Assembly (NCBI RefSeq): GCF_001905505.1 | Contig: NZ_LIPG01000006.1 | Span: 496,001 to 560,000, forward strand | Reading direction: 5' to 3' | Source of the DNA: Streptomyces sp. CB02058 | GTDB taxonomy: Bacteria > Actinomycetota > Actinomycetes > Streptomycetales > Streptomycetaceae | Length of the DNA: 64,000 bases | In this document: piece by piece, positions 16,338 through 24,702 of the stretch | Numbering within the stretch: position 1 is the stretch's first letter | Layout: each line of letters opens with the position of its first letter | The notes under the pieces: model-generated | Told to the model about the DNA's origin: nothing | Databases searched by the model: none | What the model saw: only the letters and a program-made list of their open reading frames with translations | Position numbers and translations under genes: made by a program

Positions 16338-17513
16338 ATGACCACCGCACCGCCGGTCTCCGGCATCGACCTCTTCGCCGACGGCATCGTCGTCGACCCG
16401 TACCCGACGTACGCCGAACTCCGCGACCTCGGCAGTGTCGTGCACCTCCCGGCGAACGGCGTCCACGCGCTCACCCGGTACGACGCGATCCGCGACGCCC
16501 TGGGCGACTGGGAGCACTTCTCCTCCCGCTCGATCGGCTTCAACCCGACGGTCGACGAGGCCCTCGCCGGGACGTCGCTGGCTTCCGATCCGCCCGTCCA
16601 CACCCAGCTGCGCGCCACGCTCACCGCCAACCTCAGCCCGCGCGCCCTGCGCGGCCTGAAGGGGACGATCGACGCCAAGGCCGACGCCCTGGTCGCCGAG
16701 CTGGTGGAGAGAGGATCGTTCGACGCCATCGACGCCCTCGCCCGCGCCTTCCCGCTCAAGATCGTCGCCGACCTGATCGGCTTCACCGGCGACGTCCGGG
16801 ACAACATGCTGCGCTGGGGCCAGGCCGCGATGCAGGTCATCGGCCCGATGAACCAGCGCACCGCCGAGAGCTTCCCGGTCGCCGGTGAGCTCTACGGCTG
16901 GTGCTCCCAGGTCACGTCCGACGACCTGACCCCCGGTTCGGTGGGCCACGGCATCTTCGAGGCCGAGGCCCGCGGCGACATCCCGCCGGACACCGCCGGC
17001 CGGATCATCCACCAGTACCTCGGGGCGGGCGTCGACACCACGATCGCCTCCATCGGCAACATCGTCGCCCTGTTCGCGGCCCACCCCGGCCAGCTGAAGC
17101 TGGTGCGCGAGGACCCGTCGCTCGTACCGGCCGCGTTCAACGAGGTGCTCCGGTACTGGGCTCCCGTCCACGCCTGGGGCCGGGTGACGACGAAGGACGT
17201 AGAGATCGACGGCGCCCTGGTCCCTGCCGGGTCGAAGACCGCGATCCTCTTCGGCGCCGGCAACCGCGACGAACGGCACTACGAGAACCCCGACGCCTTC
17301 CTGGTCGAGCGCGGTCCGTCCGACCACCTCTCCTTCGGCTACGGCATCCACGGCTGTGCCGGCCAGGGCCTGGCCCGGCTCGAAGCACACGCCGTGATCG
17401 AGTCACTGGCGCGTCGCGTCGAGCGGCTCGTCGTCGGCCCGGAGGTCCGTGTACCCGGCAACATCACCCGGAGCATCGAGACGCTCCCCGTCCTGGAAGT
17501 GGTCCCCGCATGA
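16338..17513 (+). CDS. cytochrome P450 (class I)
   Basis: A 391-residue soluble bacterial P450. I-helix GAGVDTTIAS near residue 231, ExxR in NEVLRYW near 266, and heme loop FGYGIHGCAGQGLARLE with Cys340 as thiolate ligand. The acid-alcohol pair (D-T in VDTT) needed for O2 activation is intact. It is first in an operon with its own ferredoxin and reductase (4-base overlaps), so electron supply is local. Substrate cannot be read from sequence; the regulator and the neighbouring catabolic genes suggest a small xenobiotic or aromatic. Confidence 0.92.
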   Translation: MTTAPPVSGIDLFADGIVVDPYPTYAELRDLGSVVHLPANGVHALTRYDAIRDALGDWEHFSSRSIGFNPTVDEALAGTSLASDPPVHTQLRATLTANLSPRALRGLKGTIDAKADALVAELVERGSFDAIDALARAFPLKIVADLIGFTGDVRDNMLRWGQAAMQVIGPMNQRTAESFPVAGELYGWCSQVTSDDLTPGSVGHGIFEAEARGDIPPDTAGRIIHQYLGAGVDTTIASIGNIVALFAAHPGQLKLVREDPSLVPAAFNEVLRYWAPVHAWGRVTTKDVEIDGALVPAGSKTAILFGAGNRDERHYENPDAFLVERGPSDHLSFGYGIHGCAGQGLARLEAHAVIESLARRVERLVVGPEVRVPGNITRSIETLPVLEVVPA

Positions 17514-17704
17514 AACTCGTTCTCGACCGTCCGCGCTGCGAGGGACACGGCCTGTGCGAGGAGGCCGCGCCGTCGCTGATGCACCTCGACGACGACGGGG
17601 AGCTCTTCCTCGACGTCGCCGAGATCCCCGAGGAGGGCGCCGGACGGACGGCCGCCGAAGCCGCCGTCCGGGTCTGCCCCGTCGCAGCCCTCCGCCTCGC
17701 GTGA
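17510..17704 (+). CDS. [3Fe-4S] ferredoxin
   Basis: A 64-residue ferredoxin with Cys10 and Cys16 in CEGHGLC and Cys56 in VCPVAAL. The His in place of a fourth cysteine (CxxHxxC...CP) marks the 3Fe-4S type that serves actinomycete P450s. Its ATG overlaps the P450 stop, and its stop overlaps the reductase GTG, so the three electron-transfer partners are translated together. Confidence 0.93.
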   Translation: MKLVLDRPRCEGHGLCEEAAPSLMHLDDDGELFLDVAEIPEEGAGRTAAEAAVRVCPVAALRLA

Positions 17705-18840
17705 GCGCGCGAGTCGGCCGCATCGTGGTCGTCGGGGCCGGCATCGCCGGTCTGACCGCCTGCGACGCGCTCCGGTCCGCCGGATACGACGGAGAGCTGA
17801 CGCTGGTCGGCGAGGAGACGCACGCGCCGTACAGCCGGCCCGCTCTGTCCAAGTCCCTTCACGCCGCAGGTGATATGACCGCACATCAGCTTCCCGCACC
17901 GACGCACGGAGCCACCGAGATCCTCGGTGTCCGGGCCGAGGGGCTGGACGCGGAACGCGGCCGCGTTCGCCTCGACAGCGGTGAGGAGCTCGGATACGAC
18001 CGGCTGGTCATCGCCTCCGGCTCCAGGGCGCGGCGCCTGGGCGGCGCGGAGAGCGGCGAGATGGTGCTGCGTACCCTCGACGACGCTCTGGCACTCCGCG
18101 CCAGGCTGGCCGGGCGCCCCTCGGTGGTGGTCGTCGGCGCCGGTCCGCTCGGCATGGAGATCGCCTCCGGCTGTCTCACCGCCGGGTGCGAGGTGACGGT
18201 CGTCGCGGACCGCCCGCCGATGCTGCCGCATCTGGGCCCCTACCTGTCCGCCGTGCTCACGGGTGCGGCGCAGCGCCGGGGCCTGCGCATCACCGACGGA
18301 GCAGCGGTCGGGGTGACGGGCGGGGCGGGCCGTTCCTCGGTCGTCCTCGCCGACGGCCGCACCGTGGCGGGCGACCTCGTCGTGACCGCCGCCGGCGACC
18401 TGCCGAACGTCGAGTGGCTCGCGGGAACGGGCCTGCTGCGCGGCGGCCGGCTGGAGGCCGACGCGCGTGGCCGGGTCGCCCCGCGGATCGTCGCGGCCGG
18501 CGATGTCGCGGCGTTCCCGACGCAGCACGGGGTACGCCGGATTCCGCTGTGGAGCAGCGCGGTCGAGCAGGCCAAGGTCGCGGCGGGTGCGCTGCTCCAC
18601 GGCGACGGCGCGCCGGCGCTCGACTTCGAACCGTACTTCTGGACCGAGCAGTTCGGGCTCACCCTCAAGGCGGCCGGATTCCTGCCCGTCCACGGCGAGC
18701 CGGAGTTCCGTGTCGGCGACCACCCCGAGGGCCCGGCCGTCATGCGCTGGGAACAGGAGGACGGCTCGGGGACGGCTGTGGCCGTCAATCACCGCATCCC
18801 GATACCCAGGCTGCGCCGGACGGCGGCCACGGCCACGTAG
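17701..18840 (+). CDS. FAD-dependent ferredoxin reductase
   Basis: A 379-residue NAD(P)H:ferredoxin reductase of the putidaredoxin-reductase type. FAD-binding VVVGAGIAGLTACDAL at the N-terminus, APYSRPALSK near residue 45, NAD-binding VVVGAGPLGMEIASG near 145, and ATPase-like AAGDVAAF near 265 for FAD. The GTG start at 17701 overlaps the ferredoxin stop. It completes a class I P450 electron chain. The C-terminal domain is a little short compared with 400-residue relatives. Confidence 0.9.
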   Translation: MSARVGRIVVVGAGIAGLTACDALRSAGYDGELTLVGEETHAPYSRPALSKSLHAAGDMTAHQLPAPTHGATEILGVRAEGLDAERGRVRLDSGEELGYDRLVIASGSRARRLGGAESGEMVLRTLDDALALRARLAGRPSVVVVGAGPLGMEIASGCLTAGCEVTVVADRPPMLPHLGPYLSAVLTGAAQRRGLRITDGAAVGVTGGAGRSSVVLADGRTVAGDLVVTAAGDLPNVEWLAGTGLLRGGRLEADARGRVAPRIVAAGDVAAFPTQHGVRRIPLWSSAVEQAKVAAGALLHGDGAPALDFEPYFWTEQFGLTLKAAGFLPVHGEPEFRVGDHPEGPAVMRWEQEDGSGTAVAVNHRIPIPRLRRTAATAT

Positions 18841-18850
18841 GGTCGGACGG

Positions 18851-19798
18851 GTGAGCGATCAGGAATGGGCCGCGGGCTCCGGACTGGACCGGCTCGCATC
18901 GGTCAACCTCAACCTGCTGGTGCCGCTGCTCGCCCTTCTGGAGGAGCGTTCGGTGACCAGGGCGGCCGAGCGGGTCGGGCTCTCGCAGCCGGCGATGAGT
19001 CACGCCCTCGGCAGGATGCGGCGGCTGCTCGACGACGACATCGTCGTGCGCCAGGGCACGGGCGTCAGGCTGACCCCGCGAGCCCTGGAACTCGTCGCGC
19101 CGCTGCGCGCCGCCCTCCAGCAGACGGCGCGGGTGGTGAACTTCCCGGGCTTCGACCCCGCCCACGACCGGCGTGTCATCACGGTCGCCATGATGACGAG
19201 CACGGCGTACGTCATCGGCCCGCCGCTGGCCAGGCTGGTCGCCGAGCGGGCGCCGAACGCGACGCTGCGGGTGCGCACGATCACGATGCCCACCGAGGCG
19301 GTCTTCACCGACGAGGGTGTCGACGTCGTCCTGATGTCCGACATCTTCTCCTCGCCGTACCCGCGCGAGCGGCTGTACGACGACCGCTGGGTCGTGGTGG
19401 CTTCCCTCGACAGCCCTCCGGAGGCGAGCGCGCTCGACCTGCTGACCTCGCTGCCGCACGTCGTCTTCGACGCCGAGCGCCGGGTGGCGCCCTACTCGGT
19501 GCTGGACCAGGAGGGCGTCGTCTACCGGGTCGGCCGGCTGGTCTCCGACAACGTCCTGATCCCACGCCTGGTGGCGTGTTCGGGGGGCGTCGCCCTCCAG
19601 CGGTTCCGGCTGGCCTCCGCGATGGGTACGGCCGCCGGTCTGCGGATCGAGGAGTTCCCCTTCCCGCTCCACGGGGTCGGGATCGACGCGGTGTGGAACC
19701 CGGGGCTGTCCGACCAGGTGTTCATCGAGTGGCTGCGGGACGTCCTGCGGGAAGCGGCGCGGGACGTCCAGGGCTCCGCCCGGGGTGACGGCGCCTGA
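18851..19798 (+). CDS. LysR-family regulator of P450 operon
   Basis: A 315-residue LysR protein. The HTH is LEERSVTRAAERVGLSQPAMS (about residues 29-50), followed by ALGRMRRLLDDDIVVRQGTG and an effector domain to the end. GTG 18851 is ten bases after the reductase stop; upstream frame to 18467 lies inside the reductase. Being the last gene of the operon suggests autoregulation, with the co-inducer probably the P450 substrate or product. The palindrome at 16262 is the candidate site. Confidence 0.88.
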   Translation: MSDQEWAAGSGLDRLASVNLNLLVPLLALLEERSVTRAAERVGLSQPAMSHALGRMRRLLDDDIVVRQGTGVRLTPRALELVAPLRAALQQTARVVNFPGFDPAHDRRVITVAMMTSTAYVIGPPLARLVAERAPNATLRVRTITMPTEAVFTDEGVDVVLMSDIFSSPYPRERLYDDRWVVVASLDSPPEASALDLLTSLPHVVFDAERRVAPYSVLDQEGVVYRVGRLVSDNVLIPRLVACSGGVALQRFRLASAMGTAAGLRIEEFPFPLHGVGIDAVWNPGLSDQVFIEWLRDVLREAARDVQGSARGDGA

Positions 19799-19816
19799 AC
19801 CTCGCCCCGGCGCGGG

Positions 19817-20896
19817 TCAGGCGGGATACGCCTGCGTCTGCGTGGCCTTGACCGCGGCCCACACCGGTGCCCCCGGGTGGAGGTCGAGCTCGGCGGCGGC
19901 GACCGTCGTCAGGTCGGCCGCGAGCGGGAGTTCGCCGGTGAGGCCGGCCCGGATCCGGTCGCCGTGGGTCTCCAGCCCCGCCACCTCGCAGCGCCAGAGG
20001 TTGCGGGCGCTGGAGCCGGTGGGGCGCTCGCGGTACAGGGTCACGGCGCTCGGGGGGAAGGCCACGAACGCGGGACCGGTGAGCTCCTCGGTGGTGGTGA
20101 TGACGGGCCCCGTCTCCAGCCGGACCGTGTGCCCGTCGGCCCTGCCCTGGTAGAGGTTCAGGCCGACCAGCTGGGCGATGTAGTCCGTACGCGGATGGCG
20201 GGCGATGTCCGCGGGCGCGCCCTCCTGTACGACATGGCCGTGCTCGATGACGACGAGCCGGTCGGCCAGCACCATCGCGTCCAGCGGATCGTGCGTGACC
20301 AGCACCGCCACCGCCTCGAAGTCGGCCAGATGGCGGCGGAGCTGGGCGCGTACGTCGAGGCGGGTGCGGGCGTCGAGCGCGGCGAGCGGTTCGTCCAGGA
20401 GCAGCAGCCGGGGGTGCGTCGCCAGGGCACGGGCGAGGGCGACGCGCTGTGCCTGGCCGCCGGAGAGCCGCCGCGGCCGGGCACCCGCGTGCTCCGCCAG
20501 CCCCATCCGGTCCAGCCACCGCGCGGCCTGCGCGCGGGCCTCCGTCCTGGACACGCCCTGGCAGCGGGGGCCGAAGGCCACGTTGTCCAGGGCGGTCAGA
20601 TGAGGGAACAGCAGGTAGTCCTGGAAGACGACACCGACCGGGCGGGACTCGGGCGGCGCCTCGTCCAACGAGGCTCCGTCGAGGCGCAGATGGCCACCGG
20701 TCAGCGGCGTCAGTCCGGCGAGGGCGCGCAGCGCGGTGGTCTTCCCGGCTCCGTTCGGCCCGAGCAGCGCGACGACCTCGCCGGGGGCGGCGCCCAGTGC
20801 CACATCGAGGCGGAAGTCCCCCCGCTCCACGACGAGACGTGCGTCCAGGCCCTCCGTGGGGCGGACGGGGCCGGGGTCGTTGCCGACAGGGGTCAT
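19817..20896 (-). CDS. modC: molybdate ABC transporter ATPase
   Basis: A 359-residue ABC ATPase: Walker A GPNGAGKTT (residues 46-53), signature LSGGQAQRVALARAL near 145, Walker B LLLLDEPLAALD near 167, H-loop VTHDPLDAM near 200. The C-terminal 70 residues form a TOBE/Mop domain, which in ModC binds oxyanion and gates transport. Last gene of modA-modB-modC, 61 bases behind modB. Tungstate cannot be excluded as substrate. Confidence 0.92.
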   Translation of the reverse strand: MTPVGNDPGPVRPTEGLDARLVVERGDFRLDVALGAAPGEVVALLGPNGAGKTTALRALAGLTPLTGGHLRLDGASLDEAPPESRPVGVVFQDYLLFPHLTALDNVAFGPRCQGVSRTEARAQAARWLDRMGLAEHAGARPRRLSGGQAQRVALARALATHPRLLLLDEPLAALDARTRLDVRAQLRRHLADFEAVAVLVTHDPLDAMVLADRLVVIEHGHVVQEGAPADIARHPRTDYIAQLVGLNLYQGRADGHTVRLETGPVITTTEELTGPAFVAFPPSAVTLYRERPTGSSARNLWRCEVAGLETHGDRIRAGLTGELPLAADLTTVAAAELDLHPGAPVWAAVKATQTQAYPA

Positions 20897-20957
20897 CAGA
20901 CGGCCATCCAGCGGTCGGACGGCCCTGAACGGACCGTGGCAGGCGGGGCGGTACGGG

Positions 20958-21836
20958 TCATGACACCGTCATCCAGCGGTCCCGGAGCCCCGCGAGGACC
21001 GCGATGGACACGGCGAGCAGGACCAGGCTCAGCGCGATGGCGGCGGCCGGATCGCTCTGCAGCGCGAGATAGACGGCCAGCGGCATCGTCTGCGTACGGC
21101 CCGGGAAGTTGCCCGCGAACGTGATCGTCGCGCCGAACTCGCCGAGCGCGCGGGCCCAGGCCAGGACGGAACCCGCGGCGATACCGGGCATGATCAGCGG
21201 CAGGGTGACCCTGCGGAACGCGGTGAAGCGGGAGGCGCCCAGTGTCATGGCGGCCTCCTCGAAGCGCGGGTCGGCGGCGCGGAGCGTGCCCTCCACGCTG
21301 ATGACCAGGAACGGCAGCGCCACGAACGCCTCCGCGACCACCACGCCCGCGGTGGTGAACGGCAGGGTGATCCCGAACCACGAGTCCAGCCACTGCCCCA
21401 CGACCCCGTTGCGGCCGAGCGCCAGCAGCAGCGCCACACCGCCCACCACCGGGGGCAGGACCAGCGGCAGCGTCACCAGGGCCCGTACGAGACCGCGCCC
21501 CGGGAACTCGGTGCGCGCGAGAAGCCACGCCAGCGGCACCCCGAGCACCAGGCTCACAGCCGTGGCCGCGGTCGCGCAGATCAGCGAGAGCCGCAGGGCC
21601 TCCCAGACCTCCGGGCTGGTCAGCTGGTCCGGAAGGTCGCGCCAGGGGGCCCGTACGAGAAGGGCGACCAGCGGCAGCAGGAGGAAGACGAGGCCCACGA
21701 GGGCGGGCACCAGCAGGGGCAGAGGAATCCCGCCCCTGGCGCCTGCCCGGACACGCCGGCGCCGGGGCCCGCTGCCCCGGGCGTCGCCACCCGGGACAGT
21801 GCCGCCCGTGGAGCCGGACTTGTCCAGGCCGCTCAC
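20958..21836 (-). CDS. modB: molybdate ABC transporter permease
   Basis: A 292-residue permease with about six helices and the EAA loop EEAAMTLGASRFTAFRRVTLP near residue 190. EFGATITFAGNFPGRTQTMPLAVY after it is highly characteristic of ModB/CysT-type molybdate permeases. A basic, Gly-rich N-terminal tail precedes helix 1. GTG 21836 overlaps the modA stop (GTGA). Confidence 0.92.
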   Translation of the reverse strand: MSGLDKSGSTGGTVPGGDARGSGPRRRRVRAGARGGIPLPLLVPALVGLVFLLLPLVALLVRAPWRDLPDQLTSPEVWEALRLSLICATAATAVSLVLGVPLAWLLARTEFPGRGLVRALVTLPLVLPPVVGGVALLLALGRNGVVGQWLDSWFGITLPFTTAGVVVAEAFVALPFLVISVEGTLRAADPRFEEAAMTLGASRFTAFRRVTLPLIMPGIAAGSVLAWARALGEFGATITFAGNFPGRTQTMPLAVYLALQSDPAAAIALSLVLLAVSIAVLAGLRDRWMTVS

Positions 21837-22651
21837 GGGTTGAGGAAGCCGGCTGCGGTCAGGACCTTCTGGCCCTCGGCGGACTGGACGTACGCGATGA
21901 ACTCCTTGGCGGCCGCCGGGTTCGGCGCGTCCTTGAGGAGCACGATCGGGTAGTCGTTGACGGCATCGGCGGACTCGGGGAACTCCACGCCCTCCACCTT
22001 GTCACCCGCGGCCTTCACGTCCGTCTTGTACACGACGGCGGCATCGGCCTCCTTCAGCTCCACCTTCGTCAGGGCGCTCTTGACGTCCTGCTCGTAGGAG
22101 ACCGGGGTCAGCTTCAGCCCGGCGGCGTCCAGGGCCTTCTGCGCGGCGGCGCCGCACGGCACCGTCCTGTCGCAGAGCACGACCTTGAGGTCCGGCTCCG
22201 TGAGGTCCTTCAGGGAGCCGATCTTCTCGGGGTTGCCCGGCAGGGCGGCGATCTCCAGCTCGTTGCGCACAAAGGTGGCGGGTGTGCCTGAGGCGTCGCC
22301 CGCGTCGGTGACGACGGCCATCGTCTTGGCGCTGGCCGCGGCGAAGACGTCGGTCGGGGCACCGCCGGTGATGCCGGCGGCGAGCGAGTCGCTGCCGCCG
22401 AAGCTGAAGGTGACCTTCGTGCCCGGGTGGGCCTTCTCGAAGTCCTTGCCCAGCGTCGTGAAGCTCTCCTTGAGCGAGGCGGCGGCGAAGACGGTCACCG
22501 TGCCGGAGAGCTTCTCCGACGCGTTCCCGGAGGCGGAGGAGTCCGAGGCGGGGGACGTGTCGTCGGACGAGGAGCAGGCGCTCAGTGCCAGCAGCGCGGC
22601 TGCGCCTGCACCGGCCATCCGCAGGGTCCGGCGCGCGGTACGGGTCATCAC
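21833..22651 (-). CDS. modA: molybdate-binding lipoprotein
   Basis: A 272-residue solute-binding protein. The signal ends in lipobox LALSAC with Cys26 as acylation site, then a Ser/Asp linker. LSGTVTVFAAASLKESFTTLG and SFGGSDSLAAGITGGAPTDVFAAAS carry the serines and backbone that bind tetrahedral molybdate in ModA. It heads modABC; a TATGAT -10-like hexamer sits at 22726-22731 on the minus strand. It is divergent from a Moco-domain gene, a sensible pairing. Confidence 0.93.
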   Translation of the reverse strand: MMTRTARRTLRMAGAGAAALLALSACSSSDDTSPASDSSASGNASEKLSGTVTVFAAASLKESFTTLGKDFEKAHPGTKVTFSFGGSDSLAAGITGGAPTDVFAAASAKTMAVVTDAGDASGTPATFVRNELEIAALPGNPEKIGSLKDLTEPDLKVVLCDRTVPCGAAAQKALDAAGLKLTPVSYEQDVKSALTKVELKEADAAVVYKTDVKAAGDKVEGVEFPESADAVNDYPIVLLKDAPNPAAAKEFIAYVQSAEGQKVLTAAGFLNP

Positions 22652-22857
22652 GGGTCCACTCCCTCTGGCTCTTCGGAAGAGCCTGTCTGCGTGTTCTGCG
22701 GGCTCCGGCTCGGGGCGCGCAGCTGATCATACTGCCGCAGATTCAAGGGGTAAGTCACTAGTGGCATCGCATGAGCGGGAGCTTCCGGGAAAGAGGTGGG
22801 CATGTGCGTTTGCACGGGTCCGGCGTGAGGGTACGGTCCCCGGGGAGGTGGTTGCCC

Positions 22858-23328
22858 GTGAGCCAGTCCGTTACGGCCGCCGGTCCGGTGGCAGAGCTCG
22901 CCCTGACGGGCGACCTCGCGCGTCCTGCCCGGCTGACGGTCCGGGATCTGCTGGCCTGGCCGCAGCATCCGGTCCGGGTCAGCTTCGAATGCGCCACCAG
23001 CGGTATCCGGCACCACCGCTTCACGGGGCCACTGCTGCACGACGTCCTGTACGACGCGGGCCCCGGCTTCGACCCGGCGCGGCGCAAGGACCGGCTGCGG
23101 TTCCTCATCGCGCTGTCGGGAGCGGACGGCCATCACGTCCTGCTCTCCTGGGCCGAGATCGACCCGGACTTCGGGCAGGCTCCCGTCCTGCTCGCGGTGA
23201 GCATCGACGACACCCCGCTCGACCGGGCGGGCCCCCAGCTCGTCCTTCCTCAGGACCGGTGCGGCGCCCGGCACATCAGCGGGATCGACGCCATCCGCGT
23301 GGACGGCCGGTACGCGACGGGGGGCTGA
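22858..23328 (+). CDS. small molybdopterin-dependent oxidoreductase-domain protein
   Basis: A 156-residue protein that is essentially one sulfite-oxidase-type Moco domain: LALTGDLARPARLTVRDLLAWP, then SFECATSGIRHHRFTGPLLHDVL where the Cys is in the position of the molybdenum ligand, and ISGIDAIRVDGRY at the end. Sulfite oxidases and YedY are about twice this size or more and carry a signal or dimerisation domain; neither is visible here. GTG 22858 is preferred over ATG 22771 because GGGAGG lies nine bases upstream. Lying next to modABC supports molybdenum dependence. Confidence 0.75.
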   Translation: MSQSVTAAGPVAELALTGDLARPARLTVRDLLAWPQHPVRVSFECATSGIRHHRFTGPLLHDVLYDAGPGFDPARRKDRLRFLIALSGADGHHVLLSWAEIDPDFGQAPVLLAVSIDDTPLDRAGPQLVLPQDRCGARHISGIDAIRVDGRYATGG

Positions 23329-23369
23329 CCGCCCCGGAGGCTCGAGGCTTGCGTGCGAGCGCTCGTGCG

Positions 23370-23762
23370 TCAGGTCCGGTCGATGTGGACGTTGGTCGAC
23401 TTCACGCGGGCCGTCGCCTCCATGCCGACCTCCAGCCCCAGTTCTTCCACGGCCTCACGCGTGAGCAGCGAGACCAGCCGGTGGGGGCCGGCCTGGATCT
23501 CGACCTGGGCCGCGACATCGCCCATCTTCACGGCGGTCACGATGCCGGGAAAGGCGTTGCGCACCGAGGTGTACGAGGCGTCCGACTCGCCGCCGGCCGC
23601 GGCGATCTCCACCGAGAAGGCGGCCAGGTCCTTGCCGTCGATGAGCCGGCGTCCGCCCTCGTCGCGGTGGGTCGCCACCTTGCCCGCGTCCGCCCATCGG
23701 CGCGCGGTGTCCGGACTTACTCCGAGCAGTCGGGCTGCCTGGCCGATCGTATAGAACTGCAT
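23370..23762 (-). CDS. HTH-Mop (TOBE) molybdate-responsive regulator
   Basis: A 130-residue protein fusing a MerR/excisionase-like HTH (YTIGQAARLLGVSPDTARRWADAG, ending in GGRRLIDGKDLAAF) to a Mop/TOBE oxyanion-binding domain (SVRNAFPGIVTAVKMGDVAAQVEIQ...VSLLTREAVEELGLEVG). It is probably a compact molybdate sensor controlling modABC, the Moco-domain gene or itself. Start at ATG 23762 (MQFYTIG); a TTG at 23771 would add three residues. No clear ribosome site is seen, so it may be leaderless. Its start codon lies inside a palindrome of the proposed operator. Confidence 0.82.
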   Translation of the reverse strand: MQFYTIGQAARLLGVSPDTARRWADAGKVATHRDEGGRRLIDGKDLAAFSVEIAAAGGESDASYTSVRNAFPGIVTAVKMGDVAAQVEIQAGPHRLVSLLTREAVEELGLEVGMEATARVKSTNVHIDRT

Positions 23763-23806
23763 ATGCCACAAGATAGGCGCCCTGCTCTCGCATATGCAAA
23801 CCTATC
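23759..23806. promoter_or_regulatory. paired GCATATGC palindromes, likely operator
   Basis: Two identical 8-bp palindromes GCATATGC lie at 23759-23766 and 23790-23797, 31 bases apart (about three helical turns), each next to a GATAGG/CCTATC element (23772-23777 and 23801-23806) in opposite orientation. The first covers the start codon of the HTH-Mop regulator. This arrangement fits autoregulation by a dimer pair. Confidence 0.6.
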
Positions 23807-24130
23807 GGGGGTGAAGGCTGGTAGATGCTGGCGCCGTACGGCGCGGGTGAAGGGGCGCCCACGAGCCCCGTACGGCCGACCATACGCCTGCCGCGCCCCG
23901 CCGTCGGCCCTCGCCGTGCCGGTGGGAACGCTCGTCCGGGGTGGGAGTCCCGGCCGGTGGCCGAGATGGACTACGTACGATGGGGCCGTGTCGTTCGGAA
24001 GCCGGCTGCCGGCTCTCGCCCTCGTGGGTGTCGTGACGACTGCGCGGGCGGAGATGCCCCGGCGTCCTGGCGCACGGCCAGGGCGTGGGAGAGTCTCCTT
24101 CGAACCGTCCCGGGATCGACAGAGGTGGCC
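23807..24130. other. gene-free leader of the duplicated regulator cluster
   Basis: No gene seen. It holds GCGCCGTACGGCGC (a perfect palindrome near 23829) and CCTGGC-gcacg-GCCAGG (24066-24082), an inverted repeat 48 bases before the first winged-helix gene. The latter could be that regulator's operator. Confidence 0.4.
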
Positions 24131-24472
24131 ATGAGCAGCGAGGGACTACTCGCGGTGCTCTCCGCCGTGGGTCACGCGCAGCGGCTGAGGATCCTTGTCG
24201 AACTCGCCGGTGGCCGTGTGTACGTCAGTGAGCTCGCCCGCCGCCTGGAGATGTCGAGGCCGCTCCTGTACCTGCACATCGACCGGCTGGAAAAGGCCGG
24301 TCTGGTGACGGGGAATCTCGAACTCTCGGATGACGGCAAGGCTCTGAAGTACTTCGAACTCACCGCGTTCGAGCTGAGGTTGAACATCGATACAATCCTC
24401 GAGGCCGTGCGGGGCGACGAATCGTCGTCCGATGTGCGGGATGCGGACGACGCGAAGGAGCAGGGGACATGA
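24131..24472 (+). CDS. winged-helix regulator, copy A of a duplicated module
   Basis: A 113-residue ArsR/HTH_20-type winged helix protein. GHAQRLRILVELAGG opens the HTH, VSELARRLEMSRPLLYLHIDRLEKAGL is the recognition segment, and LELSDDGKALKYFEL the wing. No cysteines, so it is not a thiolate metal sensor. The C-terminal acidic tail is variable. AGAGGTGG precedes ATG 24131. It overlaps the next gene by 4 bases. By eye about 62 of 94 aligned positions match copy B at 25204. Confidence 0.85.
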   Translation: MSSEGLLAVLSAVGHAQRLRILVELAGGRVYVSELARRLEMSRPLLYLHIDRLEKAGLVTGNLELSDDGKALKYFELTAFELRLNIDTILEAVRGDESSSDVRDADDAKEQGT

Positions 24473-24702
24473 CCGGGGCCTTCGTCGCGATCGCCATCGT
24501 CCTGATCGTCGTCGGTGGTGTCGCGGCCACCGTGATCTCCTACCTCAGGCTTCAGCGCCACAGGGCCGACGCCGTGGCCATGGCCTCGTACCGCAAGCTC
24601 GCCGAGGAAGCCGTCGAGCGGCAGGCGTCGTTGCAGGGCGAACTCGCGCTGATCAGTGAGCGCGTCACGGCCGTCGAACGGCTCCTCCGCAGCGTCGGCT
24701 GA
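24469..24702 (+). CDS. one-pass membrane protein with coiled coil, copy A
   Basis: A 77-residue protein: N-terminal membrane helix (VAIAIVLIVVGGVAATVISYL, residues 6-26), basic LQRHRADAVAMA juxtamembrane motif, and a heptad-patterned tail (EEAVERQASLQGELALISERVTAVERLLRSV) that should form a coiled coil in the cytoplasm. Copy B at 25554 keeps the juxtamembrane motif letter for letter. The ATGA overlap with the winged-helix gene suggests the pair works as a unit, perhaps tethering or sequestering the regulator. No named family recognised. Confidence 0.8.
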   Translation: MTGAFVAIAIVLIVVGGVAATVISYLRLQRHRADAVAMASYRKLAEEAVERQASLQGELALISERVTAVERLLRSVG

